Origin: an uncultured Candidatus Melainabacteria bacterium
GTDB lineage: Bacteria; Cyanobacteriota; Vampirovibrionia; Gastranaerophilales; Gastranaerophilaceae
Length of the DNA: 11,544 nt
NCBI GenBank assembly: GCA_934717895.1
Contig: CAKUZO010000055.1
Span: 1 to 11,544, forward strand
Direction: 5' to 3'
Shown here: one piece after another, positions 1 through 10,800 of the stretch
Numbering within the stretch: position 1 is the stretch's first letter
Layout of the letters: the number at the start of each line of letters is the position of its first letter
Translations under genes and position numbers: made by a program
The notes under the pieces: generated by a model
What the model saw: the letters and a program-made list of their open reading frames with translations, nothing else
The model's database searches: none
What the model was told of the DNA's origin: nothing

Positions 1-2
1 CT

Positions 3-728
3 CTTGGCATAATCGGTGTTGTGGCGGCTTTGACATTGCCAACATTAATTCAAAATTATCAAAAACAAGTTTTGGTTAATCAATACAAAAAAGCTTATAA
101 CGTTTTAAATAATGGTTTTAAGCAAATGGTTGCAGAAGAAGGGTGCACTTCTTTAAGTTGTATTTATAGTGATATAACAGATTCTCAAAGGTATTTAATT
201 GGTTTGGATTTTGATGACGAAAAAACATTAAATAAATTGACAAGTATTTTTAAATTATCAAATGTACAACGTGAGCCTAAAACAAATAGTATATATGGGT
301 ATTCTATGTTTTGTTTAAATGGAGTAGATGCTGATACTTGTGGTATTGGAAATTTAAATAGAGACTTGGCACCAGATGCTTCTTTTGTTGGGACAGCACC
401 TGATGGAATGTTCTTTTTTATTTCGAATTCATTAATTGATAATGTTCTTTTTGTTGATGTAAATGGATTAAAATCTCCAAATAAACTAGGGCGAGATATG
501 TTTATATTTTATTATTTTGATTATAATGGTTCAGTTATTGTTGCACCTGCTGGAAGTATGCAAGCAATGAAACATGAGGCAGAGATGTATGGCAGTGAAG
601 TTCCTTCTGATGAGGAATTACGAAATCTTATAAACGAAAATTGTGATCCAAAATCTACATCCAATAATCTGATTGGGCAGACCTGTGGGGCAAAAATCAT
701 CATGGACGGTTGGAAGATGAATTATTAA
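3..728 (+). CDS. Type IV pilin/pseudopilin-like protein, 5' end outside window
   Basis: The frame is open from the first complete codon at position 3, so the gene starts upstream of the window. The GTG at 21 is internal. The first visible residues (LGIIGVVAALTLP) are the hydrophobic half of a class III (type IV pilin) N-terminal helix, followed by an amphipathic helix with NQYKKAYNVLNN. The prepilin peptidase site and Glu5 lie off the left edge. The globular part has several cysteines (CTSLSC, CLNG, DTCG, CDP, TCGAK) that could form disulfides, a conserved-looking block FVDVNGLKSPNKLGRDMF, and a C-terminal tail GWKMNY. Such proteins are processed at the inner membrane and assembled into type IV pili or type II secretion pseudopili; which one cannot be told here. 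The terminator just downstream suggests the transcript ends with this gene. A broken relative lies at 7443-7838. Family call is fairly sure, exact role unknown. Confidence 0.8.
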   Translation, partial: LGIIGVVAALTLPTLIQNYQKQVLVNQYKKAYNVLNNGFKQMVAEEGCTSLSCIYSDITDSQRYLIGLDFDDEKTLNKLTSIFKLSNVQREPKTNSIYGYSMFCLNGVDADTCGIGNLNRDLAPDASFVGTAPDGMFFFISNSLIDNVLFVDVNGLKSPNKLGRDMFIFYYFDYNGSVIVAPAGSMQAMKHEAEMYGSEVPSDEELRNLINENCDPKSTSNNLIGQTCGAKIIMDGWKMNY

Positions 729-755
729 TGGAGAATAAAAATCAGGTAATCTACA

Positions 756-788
756 AATAAGCCTCCTAAAATATTATGGAGGCTTATT
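756..788 (+). terminator. Hairpin terminator after pilin-like gene
   Basis: AATAAGCCTCC (756-766) and GGAGGCTTATT (778-788) form a perfect 11-bp stem with an 11-nt A+T-rich loop, 27 nt after the pilin-like stop codon. The 3' arm ends in TTATT but no long T-tract follows, so termination efficiency is uncertain. The A- and T-rich ends of the arms would give some bidirectional activity. Confidence 0.7.
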
Positions 789-1003
789 AAGTGAATTAGT
801 GCGGAGTACTTCGTCATTATTTATTTAAAAACAACAAATCATGTTGCTTTTGTATTACTCATAGAAGTAATTACGGGTAAAGAAAATATGTTCTTTTGGT
901 GATTTTTCTTCAAAATATAAATATTTCCTTAAAAATATTACATATTTTCCTTGTCTATGTTAGTATAAAAATACGATTACCAGACGGAGAGGAAATTTTT
1001 ATA
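789..1003 (+). other. A+T-rich secA upstream/leader region
   Basis: This stretch between the terminator and the secA ATG holds no convincing gene. It contains small inverted repeats (ATTACT 854-859 with AGTAAT 866-871; AAGAAAA 880-886 with TTTTCTT 904-910) and a -10-like TATAAA at 964-969 without a good -35 at normal spacing. Part of it is open in the secA frame from GTG 896, but its translation (many I, F, L and K) looks like random A+T-rich sequence. The secA promoter must lie here or upstream; I cannot place it firmly. Confidence 0.35.
986..993 (+). promoter_or_regulatory. secA ribosome binding site
   Basis: GGAGAGGA is a strong Shine-Dalgarno match 10 nt before ATG 1004. It decides the secA start in favour of 1004, because nothing comparable precedes GTG 896. 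Confidence 0.7.
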
Positions 1004-3673
1004 ATGTTAAGTTTTTTATTAAAGATGTTGGGCGATCCTAACGAAAAAAAAGTTAAAAGTATTATGGGGATAATTGATCACATTAATGCGCTTGAACCAC
1101 AGTTTGAAAAATTGACTGATGATGAGTTGAGGGCAAAAACTGACGAGTTTAAGGCGATTTTGGCAAAACGTCCTACATCAAATGATTTCAAAACTGATAG
1201 AAAACTTGAAAAAGAAGCTTTGGATAAAATTCTTCCGGAAGCTTTTGCAACCGTTAGAGAAGCCGGAAAACGTGTTTTGAACATGCGTCACTTTGATGTT
1301 CAGCTAATCGGGGGCTATTTCTTGCATAACGGTCATATTGCAGAGATGAGAACCGGTGAAGGTAAAACTCTTGTTGCAACTTTGCCTGCATATTTGAATG
1401 CGTTGACAGGTAAAGGCGTTCACGTAATTACCGTAAACGATTACCTTGCAAAACGTGACAGTGATTGGATGGGCAAAATTTACAAGTTCTTAGGCTTAAC
1501 AGTCGGTGTAATTTTGTCAGGTGGTAGAACAGCTGAGGATTTTGCGGCTAAAAAAGCAGCTTACGATTGCGATATTACTTATGGTACAAATAATGAGTTC
1601 GGGTTTGATTATTTGCGTGATAATATGGCGTCAAGCCTTGAAATGCTTGTTCAAAGACCTTACAACTATGCGATTATCGATGAAGTCGACAGTATTTTGA
1701 TTGATGAGGCAAGAACACCGCTTATCATTAGCGGTCGCCTTGAAAAATCAGCTGAAACTTATCAATTGATGGCAAAAATTGCTCCTCAATTAGAGAAAAT
1801 CAAAGATTACGAAGTTGATGAAAAAAATAAAAACATCATTTTGACAGAAGACGGTATCGATCATGCACAAGAGCTTATCGGTGTTAAGGATTTGTTTGAT
1901 ATCAATACTCAATATGCTCATCATCTTTTGCAAGCCTTGAAAGCGAAAGAATTGTTTGTCAAAGATACGGATTATGTTGTACGTAACGGCGAAGTTATGA
2001 TTGTTGATGAGTTTACAGGTCGTTTGATGGAAGGTCGTCGTTGGTCTGATGGTTTGCACCAAGCAATTGAAGCTAAAGAGGGTGTTCAAATTCAAGATGA
2101 AACGCAAACTCTTGCAAGTATTACTTTCCAGAATTTATTCAGACTTTATCCGAAATTGTCAGGTATGACAGGTACTGCAATGACAGAAGAGGCTGAATTT
2201 GGAAAGATTTATAACCTTGAAGTTACGACTATTCCGACAAATAAGCCTGATATCAGAATTAATTACCCAGATGTTATTTATAAAACTGAGCAAGCAAAGT
2301 TTAATGCTGTGGTTCAAGATATTATAAAAATGCACCAAATCGGCAGACCGGTTTTGGTTGGTACAATCAGTATCGAAAAATCTGAATATGTTTCTCATTT
2401 GTTGCAGCAAGTTGGAATTCCGCATCACGTATTGAACGCAAAACATCACGAAAAAGAAGCTTATATTATTGCTCAGGCAGGTCGAGTCGGCGCTGTTACG
2501 ATTGCAACTAATATGGCAGGTCGTGGTACTGATATTCTGTTAGGTGGTAACGCTGAATTTTTAGCAAAAGAAATGCTTGATAATAAAGGGATTACTCCTG
2601 AAAGTGAAAATTACGAAACAGAAAAAGAAATTGCATTGAAAGAAGCACGTGCGATTACGGAAGCTGAGCACGAAAAAGTTGTTGCGGTTGGCGGTTTGCA
2701 CGTAATCGGTACCGAACGTCACGAATCTCGTCGTATTGATAACCAGTTGAGAGGTCGTGCGGCTCGTCAGGGAGACCCTGGGTCTACAAGATTTTTCTTG
2801 TCTTTGCAAGATAATTTGATGCGAATTTTTGGTGGTGACAAGATTACGGCATTAATGAATGCGATGAATGTTGATGAAAATATTGCGATTGAAAACGTTC
2901 TTATTACAAGGCAAATTCAGTCTGCTCAGAAAAAGGTTGAAACTTACCACTTTGATATAAGAAAATCTGTTCTTGAATATGATGATGTAATGAATATTCA
3001 ACGTGAAAAATTCTATGCGCAACGTCGAAAAGTTCTTGCAGGAAAGAATTTGTCCGAAGATATTTATTATATGATTGAAAAAGAAATCGACAGATTGTTG
3101 AGAAGTTACATTGCGCCTGATTTACACCCGGAAGAGTATGTGTATGAGGACTTGCAGACGATGATTAAGGAATTGCACTCGATTATTCCTCAATTGTCAG
3201 GAATTCAAGTTTCAGATGTTCAAAATCTTCGATTTGAGCCGATTTTTGATAAATTGAAAACTTTGGCAATAAATTCTTATAGGCAGCACGAAGAAGAGGT
3301 TGTAAACTTCTACAACCAAGTTATTTCACAATATGATCCGGAAGCTCCTTTGCAAGAAGCATTTAGCGAAAATAATGTTATAAGAAATCTTGAAAAAGAT
3401 ATTTTGTTGAGAGTTGTTGACAGCAAATGGATTGATCATCTTCACAATATTGATATGTTGAGAGATAGCATTGGTTTGCGTGCTTACGGACAAAAAGATC
3501 CGTTGATTGAATATAAACGTGAAGCGTATGACTTGTTTAATAAAATGATGTATGAAATCCAAGGCGATACAGTTAAGCACTTGTTCAGAACGAAGTTCGG
3601 TATTCAGGTAATCGGTCCTGATCCGCAAGCAGAACCTGAAATGCATAACCCTGACGACAGCGAAATGGCATAA
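1004..3673 (+). CDS. secA: Preprotein translocase ATPase SecA
   Basis: SecA is the motor ATPase that pushes unfolded preproteins through the SecYEG channel at the cytoplasmic membrane. From ATG 1004 the protein is 889 aa, normal for the family. Visible motifs: Walker A MRTGEGKT (115-122), TYGTNNEFGFDYLRDN (192-207), Walker B with DEVD (226-229) running into DEARTPLIISG, the cross-linking domain, GMTGTA (387-392), and IATNMAGRGTDILLGGN (500-516) in the second nucleotide-binding domain. A helical scaffold/wing region follows with SVLEYDDVMNIQREK. The start is preferred because MLSFLLKMLGDPNEKK lines up with known SecA N-termini and has a good ribosome binding site. An alternative GTG at 896 would add 36 improbable residues. 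The C-terminus ends at DDSEMA with no cysteine-rich zinc-binding SEC-C tail. The gene stands alone, with gaps on both sides. Identity is certain. Confidence 0.97.
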   Translation: MLSFLLKMLGDPNEKKVKSIMGIIDHINALEPQFEKLTDDELRAKTDEFKAILAKRPTSNDFKTDRKLEKEALDKILPEAFATVREAGKRVLNMRHFDVQLIGGYFLHNGHIAEMRTGEGKTLVATLPAYLNALTGKGVHVITVNDYLAKRDSDWMGKIYKFLGLTVGVILSGGRTAEDFAAKKAAYDCDITYGTNNEFGFDYLRDNMASSLEMLVQRPYNYAIIDEVDSILIDEARTPLIISGRLEKSAETYQLMAKIAPQLEKIKDYEVDEKNKNIILTEDGIDHAQELIGVKDLFDINTQYAHHLLQALKAKELFVKDTDYVVRNGEVMIVDEFTGRLMEGRRWSDGLHQAIEAKEGVQIQDETQTLASITFQNLFRLYPKLSGMTGTAMTEEAEFGKIYNLEVTTIPTNKPDIRINYPDVIYKTEQAKFNAVVQDIIKMHQIGRPVLVGTISIEKSEYVSHLLQQVGIPHHVLNAKHHEKEAYIIAQAGRVGAVTIATNMAGRGTDILLGGNAEFLAKEMLDNKGITPESENYETEKEIALKEARAITEAEHEKVVAVGGLHVIGTERHESRRIDNQLRGRAARQGDPGSTRFFLSLQDNLMRIFGGDKITALMNAMNVDENIAIENVLITRQIQSAQKKVETYHFDIRKSVLEYDDVMNIQREKFYAQRRKVLAGKNLSEDIYYMIEKEIDRLLRSYIAPDLHPEEYVYEDLQTMIKELHSIIPQLSGIQVSDVQNLRFEPIFDKLKTLAINSYRQHEEEVVNFYNQVISQYDPEAPLQEAFSENNVIRNLEKDILLRVVDSKWIDHLHNIDMLRDSIGLRAYGQKDPLIEYKREAYDLFNKMMYEIQGDTVKHLFRTKFGIQVIGPDPQAEPEMHNPDDSEMA

Positions 3674-3768
3674 GTGGATTAGTGGAACCGTGGCAATTCA
3701 GTTTGATAAGTTTTAATAATGCAAATTTGACATTTTTCAAAAAATCATTAATTCAGTTGATATACAAA

Positions 3769-3793
3769 CCGATTCATCGGTGTAAAATATAAT
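3769..3793 (+). promoter_or_regulatory. Candidate promoter and palindrome upstream of transglycosylase gene
   Basis: A perfect -10 consensus TATAAT lies at 3788-3793, which would start transcription near 3800 with a leader of about 35 nt. No good -35 sits 17 nt upstream; TTGATA at 3757-3762 is too far away. The palindrome CCGATTCATCGG (3769-3780) occupies the spacer/-35 position and could be an activator or repressor site. Promoter role is plausible; the regulator is unknown. Confidence 0.4.
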
Positions 3794-3834
3794 TGAAAGA
3801 TTAGGTAGTCAAATTTTTACCAGAGAAGGAAACA

Positions 3835-4551
3835 ATGTTCTCACAATTTATTCAAAATTTATTGAATTCAGGCGGACAAGCTCAGGCGATGGAGCGTTAT
3901 GCTCAGATTAATAATCGGGTGAATAACGCAAATAGAGCCGCGCAATCACCCCAAAACCCGCTTGATGTAATTTATCCGAATAATCAAAATGTGAAAGCCG
4001 AATCTTTTGAAAATGTATTAAAGGCTTCTACAAAAACGAATTTTGGGTCATTATTGCTTGATCCGCAGTTGAAACGAGTTAATGCTGATATTGTTAGACA
4101 AACTCCGCAAACGAGTTTTTCAAGCGCTTTGCAAGAGGCTAATGCTGTTCAGGCAAATACAACTCAGCCTGCAAGTAAGGCACAGATTTTGAATGTTGTT
4201 TCTCAAATCTCTAAAAAACATGGGGTTGATGAAAAACTTGTTCAAGCTCTTATTAAGCAGGAATCAGGATTTAACCCTAAGGCTAAGTCAAAAGCCGGTG
4301 CGATGGGGCTTATGCAGTTGATGCCTTCTACTGCAAAGAATTTAGGAGTTCAAGATCCTTACAACATGGTTCAGAATGTTGAAGGTGGCGTAAAATATTT
4401 AAAATCAATGCTTAACAAGTATAACGGAAATGTTATTTTGGCGCTTGCAGCATACAATGCAGGGCCTAATGCGGTTGATAAATATTCAGGAATTCCTCCA
4501 TATAAAGAAACCCAAAATTATGTAAGAAATATTCTGGCAAATTATTTGTAA
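3835..4551 (+). CDS. Lytic transglycosylase (SLT/GH23) domain protein
   Basis: A 238-aa protein with a C-terminal lysozyme-like SLT domain (about 115-238) that cleaves the MurNAc-GlcNAc bond of peptidoglycan. Family signatures are clear: catalytic Glu143 in KQESGFNPKAKS, GAMGLMQLMPSTA (155-167), AAYNAGP (205-211) and the closing PPYKETQNYVRNI (221-233). The first 110 residues are polar, rich in Q, N, A and S, probably disordered, with two similar short segments (FENVLKAS, FSSALQEA). There is no signal peptide, lipobox or membrane helix at the N-terminus, which is odd for an enzyme acting outside the membrane. It may leave by another route, as some flagellum-associated transglycosylases are thought to do, or act locally in envelope assembly. 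The start has a strong ribosome binding site (GAGAAGGA, 3823-3830, 4 nt before ATG). Domain call is sure, cellular role unknown. Confidence 0.9.
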   Translation: MFSQFIQNLLNSGGQAQAMERYAQINNRVNNANRAAQSPQNPLDVIYPNNQNVKAESFENVLKASTKTNFGSLLLDPQLKRVNADIVRQTPQTSFSSALQEANAVQANTTQPASKAQILNVVSQISKKHGVDEKLVQALIKQESGFNPKAKSKAGAMGLMQLMPSTAKNLGVQDPYNMVQNVEGGVKYLKSMLNKYNGNVILALAAYNAGPNAVDKYSGIPPYKETQNYVRNILANYL

Positions 4552-4606
4552 TAAATGTTCTTTTTTACTCAAAAGTCTTTAAATTGTCACAAATTTTGTA
4601 AAGAAT

Positions 4607-4635
4607 TTGTTGTTTTCTTATGTTTGTGATATGAT
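4607..4635 (+). promoter_or_regulatory. gyrB promoter
   Basis: TTGTTG (4607-4612) and TATGAT (4630-4635) are separated by exactly 17 nt, giving a predicted start near 4642 and a 31-nt leader. An inverted repeat ACAAATT (4589-4595)/AATTTGT (4604-4610) overlaps the -35. It indicates that gyrB is transcribed separately from the transglycosylase gene. Confidence 0.6.
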
Positions 4636-4660
4636 GTATGCAAGGGATAGTAATAATTAA

Positions 4661-4666
4661 GGGGAG
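4661..4666 (+). promoter_or_regulatory. gyrB ribosome binding site
   Basis: GGGGAG sits 6 nt before ATG 4673 and supports that start, which includes an acidic N-terminal extension ahead of the ATPase domain. Confidence 0.7.
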
Positions 4667-4672
4667 ACTTAA

Positions 4673-7420
<2,748 letters not shown>

Positions 7421-7442
7421 TATTGCTCAATCGCAATTTTAA

Positions 7443-7838
7443 TATAGTTGGAGATATCATGAAGAAAGCGGTTTTACGTCTATATCAAAAGTTAGGGCAG
7501 AAGATGGTGTAATGGTAAATTCACATGTTGATTACTATCGCGTGTTACAATTGAATTCAAATTTTTATCTTTTGCCTGATGGGGCAGTTGTGATGTTCCC
7601 AAATAGTGATAGTAGTTATTTTCATAATAATTTAATATTCGTTGATGTAAATGGTGCAAAAGGCCCTAATAGATGGGGCTATGATGTGTTTTGTTTGACA
7701 TTGGTATCAAAAAACGGAATACTAAGACTGAGTGATGAATATGCTTCTATTGCTGAAAAAAACGGAAAATTACCAAGAACAATTCTTTTGAATGAAAAAG
7801 AAAATAACACAAATTTTAAAAAGTATGGAGTATGGTAA
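7443..7838 (+). pseudogene. Truncated type IV pilin-like gene remnant
   Basis: The frame is open from 7443 to the stop at 7838, but the only plausible start, ATG 7512 (108 aa), has no clear ribosome binding site and lies inside what looks like coding sequence. The product lacks the pilin N-terminal helix. It shares with the left-edge pilin the block LPDGAVVMF / APDGMFFF and, most clearly, FVDVNGAKGPNRWGYDVF / FVDVNGLKSPNKLGRDMF. At DNA level GTTGATGTAAATGG is identical (453-466 and 7641-7654), in the same frame. The cysteine-containing tail ending GWKMNY is absent; the remnant ends KKYGVW. Just upstream, in another frame, TTGGAG precedes ATG 7459, which encodes MKKAVLRLYQKLGQKMV and then stops. 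This looks like a decayed or internally deleted pilin gene. A real short protein from ATG 7512 cannot be excluded. Confidence 0.65.
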
Positions 7839-7856
7839 AATAAATTAACATTCAAT

Positions 7857-7885
7857 TTAATTTTTATATTATGTTGTGATAAAAT
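7857..7885 (+). promoter_or_regulatory. Extended -10 promoter for dnaE, possibly leaderless
   Basis: TGATAAAAT (7877-7885) matches the extended -10 pattern TGn followed by TAAAAT. A weak -35 (TTAATT, 7857-7862) lies at 17-nt spacing. With standard geometry (+1 seven nt after the -10 hexamer) transcription would begin at 7892, the A of the dnaE ATG. No Shine-Dalgarno sequence precedes that ATG. A+T-rich DNA can give such a match by chance. Confidence 0.45.
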
Positions 7886-7891
7886 TTACTT

Positions 7892-10800
7892 ATGGACGAA
7901 AATACTCAATTTGTACCGTTGCACTTGCACAGTGAATTCTCTCTGTTAGACGGGGCTATAAAGCTTAAAGACCTATGTAATTTTGCAAAAGAAAACAACA
8001 TGCCGGCCGTTGCGATTACCGATCACGGTGTAATGTATGGTGCTTTGGATTTATATTTAGAGGCAAAAGCTGCCGGAATTAAGCCGATTATAGGTTGTGA
8101 ATTTTATGTCCATTCAGGACCGCTTGATGAGCGTGACGCACACAACAACCCGAGATATCACCTTATTCTTTTAGCCAAAAATAATACCGGCTATATGAAT
8201 ATGGTAAAACTTGCATCTGATGCGGCTTGCAAAGGTTTTTATATGAAACCTCGTATCAATTTTGAGTTGCTTAAAGAACGTCATGAAGGTTTGATTTGTT
8301 GTTCAGCTTGTTTGGGTGGCGAAGTTTTGCAACAGCTTCTAAAAGGGGATTATGAGGGCGCAAAAGCGGTTGCAAAACGTTATAAAGATTTATTTGGAGA
8401 TGATTATTATATTGAGCTTCAAGATCATGGTTTGGAAGAGCAAAAACGCACAAACCCTGATTTAATCAAGATTGCAAAAGAACTTGATATCAAAATGATT
8501 ATCACAAACGACTCTCACTATTTGAAAAAAGAGGACGCTGACTGGCATGATACGTTGTTGTGTATGCAGACTCAGTCAATGAAAGATGAAGAAAATCGTT
8601 TTCATTTTCCGAATAATGAGTTTTATGTAAAAACAGTTTCTGAGATGCGTGATGCGTTCAAGTGGCTGGATTCTGAAACATTCGATCAGTGTGTGAAAAA
8701 TACTGTGGATATTGCAGAGCAGTGTCACGTTACTATCAAGTGGGAAGCTCCGTTACCGGATTTTAAAGTTCCGCCTAACCATACGACAGATTCTTATTTG
8801 GAAGAACTTGTTATGCAAGGTTTGAAAAGAAAATATGGCGAAGAAAATATTAATGACGAGCTCAAAGAACGTGTAAAATATGAACTTGGAATTATCGAAA
8901 AAATGGGCTTTTCGGCATATTTCTTGATTACTTGGGACTTTATCCACTTTGCCAAAACCCATGATATTCCGGTTGGGCCGGGTAGAGGATCGGCGGCCGG
9001 TTCGGTTGTAGCTTATGCACTTGATATTACAGACCTTGACCCTATTCGCCACCATCTTTTGTTCGAAAGATTTTTGAATCCGGAACGTTTCAGTATGCCC
9101 GATATTGATACCGACTTTTGTATTGAAAAACGTGGTGAGGTAATCGATTACGTAGTAGACAAATACGGTGCCGACAAGGTTTGTCAGATTATTACATTCA
9201 GTACGCTTGCCGCAAGAAACGCTTTCAAAAGTGTTGCGCGTGTTTTTGGAATGGAGTATGCAAAGAGTAATAAGACCGCTTCGTTGATTGAAGATACGAT
9301 TTCTGGCTCAATGATAGAGGGCTCTGAGCTTAAAAAACTTTATGATGAAGACCCTGAGATTAAGCGAGTAATTGATACTGCCAAATGCGTTGAGGGCATA
9401 AAATGCGGTATTGGTATGCACGCAGCAGGGGTTATCATCTCATATAAGCCGTTAGACCAAATTGTTCCGGTTCAGCCTTCCAAAGATGGAATTATTATTA
9501 CGCAGTACCACAGAGAAATCTTGGAAAAGATGAAACTTTTGAAGATGGACTTTTTGGGCTTGCGTAACTTGACGATGATACACAAGACGGTAAAACTGAT
9601 TAAAAAATGTCAGGGAATTGATGTTGATATCAACCACATTCCGCTAGATGACAAACCGACTTATGATATGCTTGTTCGAGGTGAAACTGTTGGAGTATTC
9701 CAGCTTGAATCTTCCGGCATGACAAGTTTGGTTAAGAAATTACAGCCCGACGTGTTTGAAGATTTGGGAGCCTTGGTTGCCTTGTTCCGTCCGGGACCTT
9801 TGGGATCAGGCATGGTTGACGATTTCGTAGAAAGAAAACACGGGCGTCAGGCAATTACTTATGCTCACCCGAGATTGGAACCTATCCTTAAAGATACTTA
9901 CGGGACAATGGTTTATCAGGAACAGATTATGCAGATCTTCCAAGTTATGGCGGATTATTCGCTTGGTCAAGCCGATCAGGTTCGTCGTATGATGGGACAC
10001 AAAGATCCGGAAGCGATGGCTGCTCAGGAAGGCAAACTTATTGAAGGTTCTGCAAAATACGGTATGAAGGCCGAAGATGCGAAAAAATTGTTTAATCAAA
10101 TCCAAAACTTCGCTGCATACTGTTTCAACCGTGCGCACTCATCAGCTTATGCGTTTGTATCTTATCAGACAGCTTATTTGAAATGTCATTATCCTGTGGA
10201 ATACTTGTCAGCGTTGCTATCCAGTGTTGCTGGCGATCAGGAAAAAACTCAGGCTTATATTGAAGAAGCTTTGAAATATGGAATTAAGGTTCTTCCGCCT
10301 GATATTAATAAATCGTTCTTGGAATATGCACCGGACGGCAAAAACATTCGTTTTGGCTTAGCATCTATTAAGCAAGTCGGTGAGGCGATTATTGAAGAAA
10401 TTATCAAAGAACGCGAGGCAAATGGCGATTATAAATCGATTTACGATTATATTAAGCGTCTTGATACAAAATGTTCAAATAAAAAAACTCTTGAAGGTTT
10501 GATTAAAGCCGGTGCCTTTGCAACTATTGAAAAAAGCCGTAAACAGCTTTGGGATAATATCGAATATATTACATCAACTGCTACAAAAGAGTCTAAGGCA
10601 AAAGAATCAGGGCAGGGTAGCTTGTTTGACATGCTCGGTGACACATCAGCGATTGAGGAAGCAAAATTCCAACTTTCGGGTTCTGATGAGGAGTATGATG
10701 CAAGAACTATACAGAATTTTGAGAAAGAATTTTTGGGATTTTATGTAACAAGTCACCCGTTGTCGACGATTAGGAGCAAATTGCCGTTCTTGATGACTCA

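Noticed and set aside
896..1003. GTG 896 as the secA start
   Set aside because: The extra 36 residues do not match SecA and no ribosome binding site precedes the GTG.
7422..7440. Small terminator ATTGC-TCAATC-GCAAT followed by TTTT
   Set aside because: A 5-bp, A+T-containing stem is too weak to separate from chance, though it lies between the repeats and the pilin remnant.
10512..10748. Plus-strand 78-codon frame inside dnaE
   Set aside because: It is a shadow of dnaE in another frame, without family resemblance or its own start signal.
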